Source: JABMQB01 sp963678235 (lineage in GTDB: Bacteria > Bacteroidota > Bacteroidia > Bacteroidales > Prolixibacteraceae). From it: 64,000 nt of DNA. The notes under the pieces were generated by a model, which searched no databases, was not told where the DNA came from, and worked only from the letters and a program-made list of their open reading frames with translations. A program made the position numbers and the translations under genes. This document shows positions 38,260 to 47,880 of this stretch, piece by piece. Position 1 is the first letter of the stretch. Every line of letters begins with the position of its first letter. Location: contig OY782766.1 in the NCBI GenBank assembly GCA_963678235.1, forward strand, positions 1,550,001-1,614,000, written 5' to 3'.

Positions 38260-39075
38260 TTAATTTATCTCTAGTTCATCTTCATAATTCAACAACTTTG
38301 CAGTTGTTTCATGGTATTTTTCAATTTCCTTGGCATACTTGCTATCCGGAAATTCATCAATAAACGCAAAATATTCATCTAAAGCAAGTGTCAGCCTATC
38401 CATTTTCTTCTCCTCAATACTTCCAATAGCCAACAAATACCTCGATTTCAACAACATATACATTAACTCTTCCCGATATCTGCTATCCGGATAATCCTTA
38501 AGTGCATTAGTCAAGGCAACCACTGCAGGTTTATAATTTTCAGAATCGTAATATAGTTTTGCGGAGTAATACGATTTCATAACCAGTTTATCCTGCAACT
38601 CCCCAATTAACCTGTTTGCTTCTTCAACGCGCTCGTTAAATGGGTAAAGGTTAATATAAAGTTGAAGCGCATCAATTGCTTTTTGCGTTATTTCCTGATC
38701 AAGCCGTGGTTTTGGCGACATTAAATAATAACAATAACCAACCATATATTGAGCTTCTTCTACATAATCGCTGTTCGGGAATTCTTTTACCATAGAATTA
38801 AAATAATGGCCCGCCATTAAATAATCTTTTTGGCCCAACATACTCTTTGCAAAATAATAGTAAATTTTATCTGCTTTGTTGGTTCCCCTGTATATACTTA
38901 TTAGCTCACGGAATAAAGTACCTGATTTCACAAATTCACCCTCTTCGTATAATTCAATGGCTTTTTTGTATTTAAATTCATAGTCGGTGCTTTTTACAAT
39001 TTTGTTAAAGTCACCGCATGAAGTTAAAATGCTCACAAACAGCACTAATCCGATACCAAATATTCTCATTTTCAT
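38260..39075 (-). CDS. bamD: outer membrane assembly lipoprotein BamD
   Basis: The start at 39075 (MKMRIFGIG) gives 271 aa; 39081 and 39069 are possible alternatives. The lipoprotein signal ends LTSC. TPR-like repeats fill the mature protein (YELYEEGEFVKSGTLFRE, KDYLMAGHYFNSMVKEFPNS, AQYMVGYCYYL). It forms part of the BAM complex that inserts outer-membrane beta-barrels. A TATTTTTG -7 box just upstream makes a very short leader likely, which disfavours the outermost start. Confidence 0.88.
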   Translation of the reverse strand: MKMRIFGIGLVLFVSILTSCGDFNKIVKSTDYEFKYKKAIELYEEGEFVKSGTLFRELISIYRGTNKADKIYYYFAKSMLGQKDYLMAGHYFNSMVKEFPNSDYVEEAQYMVGYCYYLMSPKPRLDQEITQKAIDALQLYINLYPFNERVEEANRLIGELQDKLVMKSYYSAKLYYDSENYKPAVVALTNALKDYPDSRYREELMYMLLKSRYLLAIGSIEEKKMDRLTLALDEYFAFIDEFPDSKYAKEIEKYHETTAKLLNYEDELEIN

Positions 39076-39085
39076 AAACATGGCG

Positions 39086-39093
39086 CAAAAATA
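39086..39093 (-). promoter_or_regulatory. candidate bamD operon -7 box TATTTTTG
   Basis: Read on the minus strand, TATTTTTG matches TAnnTTTG and would start transcription near 39080, within a few bases of the bamD start codon. No clear TTG lies 19-21 nt upstream. Confidence 0.4.
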
Positions 39094-39170
39094 TACTTTT
39101 TTTATAAACTGATAACGAAATTAGCAATCTTTTATTCCAATGGAAAACACTTTAGTAATATTTAACACAT

Positions 39171-39200
39171 TTGCGGAAATCCATAAAATGCTTACTTTTG
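39171..39200 (+). promoter_or_regulatory. Bacteroidota promoter TTG-N19-TACTTTTG
   Basis: TTG at 39171-39173, exactly 19 nt, then TACTTTTG at 39193-39200: a full match to the sigma-ABfr consensus. The start of transcription would be near 39206, so the true start codon of the next gene must be downstream of it. Confidence 0.75.
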
Positions 39201-39224
39201 CGTGTCAAATTAAAAACTAAAATC

Positions 39225-40487
39225 GTGGATATATTTTCAAAATTCAAACAGAACCAGGGCGATATTGGTAAATTTATGAAGCACTCGCATGGTTATTTCA
39301 GCTTTCCAAAACTTGAAGGGGAAATTAGTGCTCATATGACTTTTAGGGGCAAAGAAGTTTTAACCTGGAGTTTGAACAATTATTTAGGATTGGGAAACCA
39401 TCCTGATGTAAGAAAAGCTGATGCTGAGGCGGCGGAGCAGTACGGAATGGCTTACCCAATGGGAGCTCGTATGATGTCTGGACAAACTGTTAAGCATGAA
39501 CAATTGGAACGTGAATTAGCAGAATTCGTTGGAAAACCAGATGCTTTCTTACTTAACTACGGTTACCAGGGAATGGTTTCGATTATTGATGCTATTGCAA
39601 GTCGCAATGATGTTATTGTATATGATTCTGAATCGCATGCTTGTATTATGGACGGTGTATTCCTTCATAAAGCAAAAGGCGGAAAAAGTTTTGTGTATTC
39701 TCATAACGATATCGACAAATGCCGGAAAATGTTGGGTTTTGCAAAAAAACGTGCTACTGAAACCGGTGGTGGTATTTTGGTGATTACCGAAGGTGTTTTT
39801 GGTATGACTGGACAAGTTGGAAAACTTGACGAGATTGTTGCATTAAAAAAAGAATTTGATTTCCGTTTACTGGTTGACGATGCCCATGGTTTCGGTACAA
39901 TGGGAAAAACAGGTGCCGGAGCTCCTGAGCATTTTAATGTGAGCGACGGTGTTGACATTCACTTTGGGACTTTTGCAAAGGCTATGGCCGGAATCGGTGG
40001 ATTTGTTGCCTGCGATAAAGAAATATGTTACTATTTGCGGTACAATATGCGTTCTCAAACTTACGCCAAATCGTTGCCAATGGCAATGACTATTGGTGCA
40101 TTGAAACGCCTTGATATGATACGTACACAACCTGAATTACGTGAAAAACTTTGGACAATTGTAAATGCGCTTCAAACAGGATTAAAAGAAGCTGGCTTCG
40201 ACCTTGGAAAAACAAATACCCAGGTTACCCCGGTTTATATGAAAGGTGGTGTTCCTGAAGCAACTAATTTAGTTCAGGATTTACGTGAAAACCATGGAGT
40301 TTTCTGTTCAATGGTTGTTTATCCAGTTATTCCTAAGGGAGAATTAATTTTAAGGCTTATCCCAACTGCAATGCACACTCTGGAGGATGTACAATTCACA
40401 TTAGAAGCATTTAAAAAAGTGCGTAGTAAACTTGAAAACGGTGAATATTCAAAAACTGAAATGGCAGATGTTCAGGTTGAATTATAA
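39225..40487 (+). CDS. serine palmitoyltransferase-like alpha-oxoamine synthase
   Basis: A GTG start at 39225 (then DIFSKFKQNQGDIG) gives 420 aa. An in-frame TTG at 39171 is the promoter -35-like element, so it cannot be the start. The protein is a PLP-dependent fold-I enzyme of the alpha-oxoamine synthase family. It has WSLNNYLGLGNHP, the VDDAHGFGTMGKTG loop that contacts PLP, and the Schiff-base Lys in HFGTFAKAMAG. The sequence style matches Bacteroidota serine palmitoyltransferases, which condense serine with acyl-CoA to start sphingolipid synthesis. A related aminoacyl ketone synthase activity cannot be excluded. Confidence 0.85.
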   Translation: MDIFSKFKQNQGDIGKFMKHSHGYFSFPKLEGEISAHMTFRGKEVLTWSLNNYLGLGNHPDVRKADAEAAEQYGMAYPMGARMMSGQTVKHEQLERELAEFVGKPDAFLLNYGYQGMVSIIDAIASRNDVIVYDSESHACIMDGVFLHKAKGGKSFVYSHNDIDKCRKMLGFAKKRATETGGGILVITEGVFGMTGQVGKLDEIVALKKEFDFRLLVDDAHGFGTMGKTGAGAPEHFNVSDGVDIHFGTFAKAMAGIGGFVACDKEICYYLRYNMRSQTYAKSLPMAMTIGALKRLDMIRTQPELREKLWTIVNALQTGLKEAGFDLGKTNTQVTPVYMKGGVPEATNLVQDLRENHGVFCSMVVYPVIPKGELILRLIPTAMHTLEDVQFTLEAFKKVRSKLENGEYSKTEMADVQVEL

Positions 40488-40505
40488 CACATAAACTTGA
40501 TGAAG

Positions 40506-40543
40506 AAAAAAGACAAGCTTCAAATGTAGCTTGTCTTTTTTTT
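40506..40543. terminator. intrinsic terminator
   Basis: A 14-bp stem, AAAAAAGACAAGCT against AGCTTGTCTTTTTT with an 8-nt loop, followed by T residues, sits between the convergent serine palmitoyltransferase and GH95 genes. Confidence 0.8.
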
Positions 40544-40572
40544 GCCCCAAATAGTTTACAACAAAGATTTTT

Positions 40573-42891
40573 CTAAATCTCTGTAAGTTCAGAATTTAAT
40601 TGATATACTTGCCCAGCTTCTGTTGCAAACTCTTTTATTTCATTTTTATATCGGATTTTACAAGTATTTCCCAATAAAGAAGTTATTTCTACATGTGCTA
40701 AAGTTCCGTTTTCCCATTTCATGCCAATCTCGAAACCACCCTTGGCTTTGATCCCTTTTATTTCACCATCTTTCCATGCTGATGGCAATGTTGGTAGCAA
40801 CTCAATTTCACCAGCGTGGCTTTGAAGCAACATTTCCGTGACCCCGGAAACATACCCAAAGTTTCCGTCAATTTGAAAGGGAGGATGTGTATCAAATAAA
40901 TTTCCCAACAAACATTTTTGCTGTAAAACCAACAAATTGTCGTAAGCTTTTTCAGCCTCCCTTAAGCGCGCCCAAAAACTAATCATCCAAGCCCTACTCC
41001 ATCCGGTATGTCCACCGCCATTCGCCAATCGGTGTTCCAAAGTTTTTTTGGCAGCTTCAAAAAGCTGCGGCGTTTGTTGCTGTGTTATTTGGTTGGATGG
41101 ATGTAACCCAAACAAGTGCGAAACATGCCTATGCCCCGGATCTTCTTCTTTAAACTCTTCTACCCATTCCATCAACCTACCATCAGAAGCAACTACCAAA
41201 GGGGGGATTTTCGCCAGCTTATTTTGAAGGTCTTGTTTAAATTCCTCATCGATACCCAAAATTTCACAGGCACTTATACAATTCTGAAAAAGGTCTGTAA
41301 TAATTTCCCTGTCCATTGATGGAGCCATATTCATGGTAGCCACTTGCCCATCTTTTGTTATAAACCTGTTTTCAGGAGAAATGGATGGACCTGAAAGTAA
41401 CATTCCGGTTCTGGGGTCAACAACCATGAGGTCTACAAAAAATTCAGCGGCTTCTTTCATAATTGGGTAAGCATATTCACCCAAAAACTTTTTGTCTCCC
41501 GTAAATTCATAATGTGTAAACAAATGTTGGCACGACCAGGCTGCCCCCATTGGCCACATCCCATATTGAGGATCGCCGAAACAAGCTGTCATTCCCCAGG
41601 GATCGGTTGTGTGGTGCGCCACAAATCCTTTACAACCATAAGTTTCTTTTGCAGTCAACCGTCCCATTTCGCGCAAGGTGCCAATAAATTCAAGGAAAGG
41701 AACGTGGCATTCCGTTAAATTGGTTAGTTCCGATAGCCAATAATTCATTTGAATATTGATATTTATATGGTAATCGGCATTCCATGGAGGATCAAAGCCA
41801 TCAACCCATATTCCCTGCAAGTTCGCAGGAAGGCTACCCGGCCGGGAACTGCTAATGAGCAAATACCTTCCGTACTGATACAGAAGCTGGGTAAGGTAAT
41901 CATCCTCCGATCCGTTTTTTACATTTTCAAGCCGAAGGTTTGTTGGCAAATCATTTCCATCATTTTCGGTGATTTTAAACTTCACACGGTCGAACAAATT
42001 CTTATAATCATCCACATGAAAGCGAAGTAATTTATCATAGGTGACCGACATAACTGTTTTTAACCTTTCCCCACATATCGACATTGGGTCACCGCCCCGG
42101 TAATTGCTTGCTGCAACCACCCGAACAATAACCTGGCTGGCATTTTCAATTTTAATTTTCCCGTCATCTTCCGACAATTTTCCCCCACTTACTTCAAAAT
42201 TCAGAACAGAAGCAAACTTAACTCCATCACCATTTCCAACATGCTCTGAAAAAACAATACTGTTATCTATTATTTCGATTTTTGTATTCTCCGTTCTTTC
42301 AATCCATGCTTTTAGGTTTATTTTTCTTGGTTTATCTGACCCAAAACGAAACACCATTACTTTATCAGGATAACTAGAAAAAGCTTCCCTGAAATAATGA
42401 GTTCCTTCCTTTTCGAAACTCACCGTTGCAATTGAATTATTAAGGTCTAATTCACGTTTATAATTTTTGAAACCCTCAACACCCTCCATTTCAATAAAAA
42501 AATTGGCAAGCATTTGATTCGTCATCGTACCGGATTCTAAGCGATCTGTAAGTATTTTTTCCCTTGCGAGTTTTTCAGCTTCAACATATTTGCCGTCCAT
42601 TAACAATGACTGAACTTGTCGAATATATTTATGCCCATCCTTTTTATCACGATCGTAGATTTTGTGCCCCGTCCAAATGGTTTCTTCATTGAGAACGATC
42701 TTTTCCTTTTCGGGAATTCCATAAATCATGGCACCAAGGCTACCGTTACCAATTGGCAATGCTTCATTCCAGTTCTGAGAAGGACTTTCATACCAAAGCT
42801 TTAGGGGAACTTGCATGGGTTCAGATTCTTTTACTTTGCAGGAAAAAACAAACAATAGAATTAACAAGAAAAAGTAATAAAAGGATTTCAT
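40573..42891 (-). CDS. GH95 alpha-L-fucosidase lipoprotein
   Basis: This 772-aa protein has a lipoprotein signal (VFSC) and the GH95 architecture. The N-terminal beta domain carries LKLWYESPSQNWNEALPIGNG and LNEETIWTG. The (alpha/alpha)6 barrel carries NINIQMNYW, with the two Asn that assist catalysis, and HRHVSHLFGLHPSNQ. The QIDGNFGYVSGV segment is near the C-terminus. GH95 enzymes remove alpha-1,2-linked L-fucose (some L-galactose). It is likely attached to the periplasmic side or cell surface. It stands alone without a PUL partner. Confidence 0.9.
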   Translation of the reverse strand: MKSFYYFFLLILLFVFSCKVKESEPMQVPLKLWYESPSQNWNEALPIGNGSLGAMIYGIPEKEKIVLNEETIWTGHKIYDRDKKDGHKYIRQVQSLLMDGKYVEAEKLAREKILTDRLESGTMTNQMLANFFIEMEGVEGFKNYKRELDLNNSIATVSFEKEGTHYFREAFSSYPDKVMVFRFGSDKPRKINLKAWIERTENTKIEIIDNSIVFSEHVGNGDGVKFASVLNFEVSGGKLSEDDGKIKIENASQVIVRVVAASNYRGGDPMSICGERLKTVMSVTYDKLLRFHVDDYKNLFDRVKFKITENDGNDLPTNLRLENVKNGSEDDYLTQLLYQYGRYLLISSSRPGSLPANLQGIWVDGFDPPWNADYHININIQMNYWLSELTNLTECHVPFLEFIGTLREMGRLTAKETYGCKGFVAHHTTDPWGMTACFGDPQYGMWPMGAAWSCQHLFTHYEFTGDKKFLGEYAYPIMKEAAEFFVDLMVVDPRTGMLLSGPSISPENRFITKDGQVATMNMAPSMDREIITDLFQNCISACEILGIDEEFKQDLQNKLAKIPPLVVASDGRLMEWVEEFKEEDPGHRHVSHLFGLHPSNQITQQQTPQLFEAAKKTLEHRLANGGGHTGWSRAWMISFWARLREAEKAYDNLLVLQQKCLLGNLFDTHPPFQIDGNFGYVSGVTEMLLQSHAGEIELLPTLPSAWKDGEIKGIKAKGGFEIGMKWENGTLAHVEITSLLGNTCKIRYKNEIKEFATEAGQVYQLNSELTEI

Positions 42892-42971
42892 ATCGTAAGA
42901 TTTGGCGTTTCTGAGAATACTAATTTAGTAATATCCTGTCAAACAATTGTACTTAAATGCAGTTCAAAAAA

Positions 42972-43002
42972 AAAGTCCCTTTATTTTCATAAAAGGACTT
43001 TC
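42972..43002 (-). terminator. intrinsic terminator after trxB
   Basis: A hairpin with AAAGTCC pairing to GGACTTT, extended through a mismatch, has a minus-strand run of nine T residues on its 3' side. It lies 20 nt after the trxB stop. Confidence 0.75.
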
Positions 43003-43022
43003 TATAATTGTTTCCAGAATCT

Positions 43023-44021
43023 TTATGCATTCTTTTCAGATAAATATCTTTCGGCATCAATGGCAGCCATACATCCTGATCCGGCAGCGGTTACTGCTTG
43101 CCTGTAATGCGAATCCTGAACATCGCCACAAGCAAAAACACCAGGCACTTTCGTTTTAGAGGTTCCTGGAATGGTATTTATATAACCAACCTCGTCGGTA
43201 TCAAGGTATTCCTTGAAAATATCAGAATTAGGTTTATGCCCAATGGCGAGGAAAAATCCATCAATTTTAATTTTAACTTCCTCTTCGTCAGCTTCACCAA
43301 GGTTTTTCACCAAGGTTGCACCTTCCACTACTCCATCACCAAACAATCCTTTGGTTTGATGTTTCCATAAAATTTCAACATTCGGGGTTTTCATTACCCT
43401 TTCGGCCATCACTTTTGAGGCACGTAGTTCATCCCTGCGAACAATCAGGTAAACTTTGTTTACCAGGCCAGCAAGGTACATTGCTTCTTCGGCAGCAGTG
43501 TCACCACCTCCAACAACGGCAACATCTTTTCCACGATAGAAAAATCCATCGCAAGTGGCACATGCTGAAACTCCACCCCCGGCATATTTGGTTTCATCTT
43601 CCAAGCCTAAATATTTAGCAGTCGCACCAGTGGCAATAATCACAGTTTCGGTTTCAATAACTTTCGAATTATCAATCCAAACTTTATGAATATCGTTCGT
43701 GAATTCCACTTTTGTGGCCATCCCCCAACGGATATCGGTACCAAACCGTTCTGCTTGTTTTTTAAGGTCTTCCATCATAACCGGACCAGTTACGCCTTCC
43801 GGATAGCCCGGATAGTTTTCTACTTCCGTAGTTGTTGTTAACTGACCACCAGGCTGTAATCCTTCATACATAACCGGATTTAGGTTTGCACGTGCAGCAT
43901 ATATTGCAGCAGTATACCCGGCAGGACCAGAACCAATGATCAAACATTTTACTTTTTCAACCTCGGAGGGTTGAACCGGGTTGTTATCCCCTTTATCGTT
44001 CGTATCTAAAGTTTTAAACAT
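43023..44021 (-). CDS. trxB: thioredoxin-disulfide reductase
   Basis: The start at 44021 (MFKTLDTNDKGDN) gives 332 aa; the longer frame begins upstream of the promoter and is rejected. It has the FAD motif GSGPAGYTAA (31-40), the redox pair CATC (C154, C157) and the NADPH motif VVGGGDTAAEEA. The C-terminal FAD segment is FACGDVQDSHYRQAVTAAGSG. It reduces thioredoxin with NADPH. The N-terminal 20-residue extension is slightly longer than usual. Confidence 0.93.
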   Translation of the reverse strand: MFKTLDTNDKGDNNPVQPSEVEKVKCLIIGSGPAGYTAAIYAARANLNPVMYEGLQPGGQLTTTTEVENYPGYPEGVTGPVMMEDLKKQAERFGTDIRWGMATKVEFTNDIHKVWIDNSKVIETETVIIATGATAKYLGLEDETKYAGGGVSACATCDGFFYRGKDVAVVGGGDTAAEEAMYLAGLVNKVYLIVRRDELRASKVMAERVMKTPNVEILWKHQTKGLFGDGVVEGATLVKNLGEADEEEVKIKIDGFFLAIGHKPNSDIFKEYLDTDEVGYINTIPGTSKTKVPGVFACGDVQDSHYRQAVTAAGSGCMAAIDAERYLSEKNA

Positions 44022-44045
44022 GACTTTTATTTTTTTTATGTTGAA

Positions 44046-44075
44046 CAAAAGTATAAAACATCTAAGTATATACAA
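44046..44075 (-). promoter_or_regulatory. trxB promoter TTG-N19-TACTTTTG
   Basis: On the minus strand TTG (44073-44075) is followed by exactly 19 nt and TACTTTTG (44046-44053), a full consensus match. Transcription would start near 44040, 20 nt before the ATG at 44021. The remaining part of the gap up to 44349 has no gene I can support. Confidence 0.75.
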
Positions 44076-44349
44076 TAGTATATCTATCAATAATAATTAA
44101 CACGGGATAGATTAATACTATTGTTTTAATTCATAATTTAAAAACCATATAATTTATTTTCTGCAAAACCAATATCTTCTTATATCCTAAATCTTTCATC
44201 TCCATAAGAATAGATTTTTACGCTCCTGTTTTTTTGTATCGTTAAATCTATAAAATGGGATAAATACAATTCATTCGACTCAAAAGAAAATTGTTATCTT
44301 GAAGAACTTAAATTAAGGAATGTTTTTAAACAGATTCAGGAAAACAAAC

Positions 44350-46401
44350 ATGAGACTAAATATTCTCGCTTCTATATTGCTTCTGATAATTTTTGCATCA
44401 TGCAATCACAAACAAATCCCACCTTCGCTTTGGCCACTTGGGAAGAATAAAAAAGAATTTAAAAAAGTACTGCAACACTATTCCGCCCCTGAAGACAGCC
44501 TTAAATTAAAAGCTGCAAAGTATCTTATTAAAAATATGAAGGGACATTACGGTTATGTCCCCAAAAATGAATATGGATTTGAAAAGTTCATTCAAAGTAT
44601 GGACGAAAAAGTATCGCCATTATTCTTAAAAAAAGAAAATTTATACAAAGTACTAAAACGTGAAATAATAAATATTGAAATAACGAAAGGCTTGGCGGAT
44701 GGAAGCTTGAAAAAACCAGAATATATAAAACAGTACGATGCAAATACAATTACGGCGGAATACTTAATTGAGAATATTGATTATGCTTTCAAAGCATGGG
44801 AACTTCCCTGGTCAAGGGCATATTCGTTCGATGAATTTTGCAAATATATTTTACCATACCGATATGGAAATGAAACCCTTGAACCATGGAGGAAAACTTT
44901 CTTTGAGAAATACAGTTTGGTTTTGGATTCAATTAAAAATCTACACGATTCAATTCCTGTTTTACGCCACATTTGTAAGTCGACCAACAATGAAATAAAC
45001 AAATATACCAATGACATTAACGATCCAATCACGCCAATCACGATTTTAAGTGGTCCCATATCTCAAAAATTGGAATTAAGCGACAATCTGGGTAAAAATG
45101 GTATCAAACTTAGCTTGTTTAACCAAATGGATGCAATGCTATTTGCAAGCTGCCATGACCAAAGTGGCTTGGGTGTTTGTATTTTGCGCTCGATTGGCAT
45201 TTCTGCATCAATTGTGTCGTGCTTGAAACATGGCGACCGAAGCACAGGGCATTCAATGGTCGCGTTTTTGGATGGGAATAAAGAGTGGCGAAGGATAAAT
45301 TTCGGAAGCAGCGGAAATTACGATCATCGGACGTTTACAAACCCCAAAAATTTCTTTGAGAATTTTTATAACATGGGGAATTTTGAACTCGAATTGGAAG
45401 ATGGCTCAGGTGTACTTATGGACGTGGTGGATATTGAAGTAGATTTGATGAAAGATGCTAAAAAAAATGACGAAATAACTTTATGCGTGTTTGGCGACCG
45501 GGAGTGGTACCCTTTATGGGAAGGGGAAAATAAGGGAACGAAAGTTCTTTTTAAAGATATTGGGCAAATTAGCAACATGTTTCTCGCAGCAGTTAAAACA
45601 AAGAAAAATCTTAATCCAGTTTCAAAAGCTTTTTCCATCGACAATAAAGGGAAAATAAGTTATTACAAGCCTGATTCTTCTAATCAAATTAGCTGTACCC
45701 TAACGCGTAAATATCCATTGTTCGGCAAGCACACGGAAAGGTTAAATGCTTTAATTGGCGGGCACTTTTCGGTCTCCGACAGTAATGATTTTTCAAATAA
45801 AGAAACCTTGTACCGGATAGATACACTCTTGAACTACGACAACAATTTGATAAAATGTAAAGAAAAAGAAGGAAAATTCCTTCGGTATGACTTTCCCATG
45901 TCATCGTGGTCAAAATTTGATGGACCGGCTGAAATTGCATTCTACACAACGCAAGATGATACCCTTAAAAAACTAGAAGGGAAATATTATGCCTCCCCGC
46001 AGCTCTCGCAAGAGCACATAAATTTAATGACGGACGACAATATGCTCACCTATGTTGAAGTATGGGACTGCGATGATAGCGTGGATGTTGAAACAGGGAG
46101 GTTTGTTTTAAGAAAGGACAAACAACCCATCTGGATTGCCATGGAATTAGACACGCCCACTATGGTAACCCATGTTAGTATTTGTCCGAGGAACGATAAA
46201 AATGGAATCTATCCGGGAATGCGCTATGAATTGTTCTATTGGGATGACGAATGGAAATCGTTGGGGATGAAAACTGCAAAGAGCGACACGATTCAGTTTG
46301 ACGGGATTCCTGAAAATGCTGTGCTTTGGTTACGAAATTTAGACGAGGGAAAAGAAGAACGTATTTTTACTTTGAAAGATGGGAAACAGATTTGGTGGTA
46401 G
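44350..46401 (+). CDS. transglutaminase-like lipoprotein
   Basis: The start at 44350 (MRLNILASILLLIIFASC) gives 683 aa with a perfect lipoprotein signal. The central region resembles papain-like transglutaminase domains. The Cys is in FASCHDQSG (C268), then ILRSIGISAS, the His is in STGHSMVAFLD (H301) and an Asp follows about seven residues later. The C-terminal about 130 residues look like a beta-sandwich carbohydrate-binding or discoidin-like module (VSICPRNDKNGIYPGMRYELFYW). It may be a surface protease or crosslinking-type enzyme; no partner gene is evident. Confidence 0.7.
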   Translation: MRLNILASILLLIIFASCNHKQIPPSLWPLGKNKKEFKKVLQHYSAPEDSLKLKAAKYLIKNMKGHYGYVPKNEYGFEKFIQSMDEKVSPLFLKKENLYKVLKREIINIEITKGLADGSLKKPEYIKQYDANTITAEYLIENIDYAFKAWELPWSRAYSFDEFCKYILPYRYGNETLEPWRKTFFEKYSLVLDSIKNLHDSIPVLRHICKSTNNEINKYTNDINDPITPITILSGPISQKLELSDNLGKNGIKLSLFNQMDAMLFASCHDQSGLGVCILRSIGISASIVSCLKHGDRSTGHSMVAFLDGNKEWRRINFGSSGNYDHRTFTNPKNFFENFYNMGNFELELEDGSGVLMDVVDIEVDLMKDAKKNDEITLCVFGDREWYPLWEGENKGTKVLFKDIGQISNMFLAAVKTKKNLNPVSKAFSIDNKGKISYYKPDSSNQISCTLTRKYPLFGKHTERLNALIGGHFSVSDSNDFSNKETLYRIDTLLNYDNNLIKCKEKEGKFLRYDFPMSSWSKFDGPAEIAFYTTQDDTLKKLEGKYYASPQLSQEHINLMTDDNMLTYVEVWDCDDSVDVETGRFVLRKDKQPIWIAMELDTPTMVTHVSICPRNDKNGIYPGMRYELFYWDDEWKSLGMKTAKSDTIQFDGIPENAVLWLRNLDEGKEERIFTLKDGKQIWW

Positions 46402-46558
46402 CCTTTCGATATTCCTTTAAAAGCCTCGCTAATTCCCAATTTTAGAATATTCAATTAATTATTGGAGAACCTTTTTTGCTGGTTTTGAAAAAAGAACTAT
46501 TTTCGCCAAGAATTTTGTAAATTTTTAGAATTCATTCTTAATTACAAGATTACTTATT

Positions 46559-46632
46559 CGGGATGTGGCGCAGTCTGGTAGCGTACTCGTCTGGGGGGCG
46601 AGGGGTCGCAAGTTCAAATCTTGTCATCCCGA
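46559..46632 (+). tRNA. tRNA-Pro (anticodon GGG)
   Basis: The cloverleaf is complete. The acceptor CGGGATG pairs with CATCCCG. The anticodon stem CTCGT/GCGAG (one G-U) closes the loop CTGGGGG, with anticodon GGG at 46593-46595. The T-arm GCAAG-TTCAAAT-CTTGT is intact. The discriminator is A, and CCA is not encoded. It borders a decayed gene region downstream, as tRNA genes often do at integration sites. Confidence 0.93.
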
Positions 46633-46705
46633 CAGATAGATGTTGATTATCAGTCTATTAAGATTTTTTTGAACTGATTTTGAACACAAAAGGAACAAAA
46701 CAAAG

Positions 46706-46732
46706 AAAGGCACAGTATTATGTGCCTTTTTT
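46706..46732 (+). terminator. intrinsic terminator after tRNA-Pro
   Basis: A 9-bp perfect stem AAAGGCACA / TGTGCCTTT with loop GTATTA is followed by a T-run, 74 nt after the tRNA. Confidence 0.75.
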
Positions 46733-46739
46733 ATTACCC

Positions 46740-46994
46740 TTTATTCAAGACTATATACCAACCCATTTTTTTATGTGAAAAATTAAAAATATTTTTTCAC
46801 GTATCTGACCCCCCATATTAATATCACGATTTTTTGTATAAAAAGAGGGGATACCGCAACGAGCCGCTGCAATCAGGTCCTGCCGCCCAGGGCTGCACGG
46901 GGGCACAAATATTGTTTTACAAAAAAATATGTTAAACACCGATTTACTAACGACTTCTTTATAACTTTACAAAAACCACCAAAGCATAATCATA
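46740..46994. other. non-coding stretch with a GC-rich patch
   Basis: This stretch between the tRNA terminator and the next gene is AT-rich, apart from a sharply GC-rich patch of about 60 nt at 46850-46910. The patch has runs such as CCGCCCAGGG and CACGGGGGC. A 62-codon minus-strand frame there is not convincing. No tRNA 3'-end copy (att site) is seen. Confidence 0.4.
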
Positions 46995-47833
46995 ATGAAG
47001 CTTTTAACAAGATATAAAAGGTTAACCCTATGGAATAAAATTGCATTTTGGGGTTCATTGGCATCAATTCTTAGCGTTATATTTTTTTTTATAACGAAAA
47101 ATGATTCAGTTATTGTAAACTCAAACAACCAAAAAGGTGGCATTACTGCTGGAAATATTGAAAGCCTTCAAATTACCAATGTAAATCCACAAAATAATGC
47201 TATTGAGTCAGAGCAAATTAGAAAGGACCAACAACTTGCTTTAATATACCAATCCGAACCACTGCATCAATTTAAGACGTGCTTGCGATGGACACTTCCA
47301 CTTGGCAATAATGTAGATTACGAGATTGATGAGGTATTTAACTACGGCATCAACTTCGCTGAAGGTATTAATTATGTGGAGATTAGCACTAAAATAGTTT
47401 CAAAGATTTTTACAAAGTATGACTTCACTAAACCAATGGTTAATTTTTATAGTGAAACAGATTTTAAACCAACGGGATTTAATAATGTTCTTGGGATGTT
47501 AGAATACTTTGATGAGCAATTAATAAACACTTAAACAAATACGGTGGTTCTGCCTCTGTTAGTCTATCCTCACGAATAGAGTATTCGCAGAGAATGGTCC
47601 AAAGTACAATCAGTAACATTCGATTATATTTAGGTACATATAATAAACTATCCGAATCAGGGGCAAAAAATGTTGCAGAATGCATTACTCTATTACGTGA
47701 TGATTATATGATTATGAAACAACACTACACAAAAGGGGTGACTGGTGGATACCCAATAAGTGTGGGTATGGTAACAAAATCACACGAAACAGATGGTGAG
47801 ATAACAGTAGAGACTCATTTGAGCTTTTACTAA
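46995..47833 (+). pseudogene. frameshifted orphan membrane-anchored protein
   Basis: The first part (46995-47534) encodes 179 aa with one TM helix (about 18-36, FWGSLASILSVIFFF) and a soluble domain ending DEQLINT. Reading on in the second frame from 47516 gives INKHLNKYGGSASVSLSSR and so on to 47833 without a stop, continuing the helical pattern. A single lost base near 47515-47525 would join both into about 279 aa. A separate second gene from 47594 is possible but has no obvious start signal. No family is recognised. It lies in the decayed region beside tRNA-Pro. Confidence 0.5.
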
Positions 47834-47880
47834 TAGAATCAAAATTTACCCAACTTCAGCATACTTACCCGTTATCCCAC

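Noticed and set aside
40573..42891. GH65 rather than GH95 for the lipoprotein
   Set aside because: The N-terminal LWYxSP...ALPIGNG pattern and the NINIQMNYW / HRHVSHLFGLHP motifs are those of GH95.
43098..43618. Plus-strand frames opposite trxB
   Set aside because: TrxB motifs on the minus strand are complete; the plus frames have unnatural composition.
46751..46939. 62-codon minus-strand frame near the GC-rich patch
   Set aside because: It has no start signal, no recognisable domain and odd composition; more likely chance.
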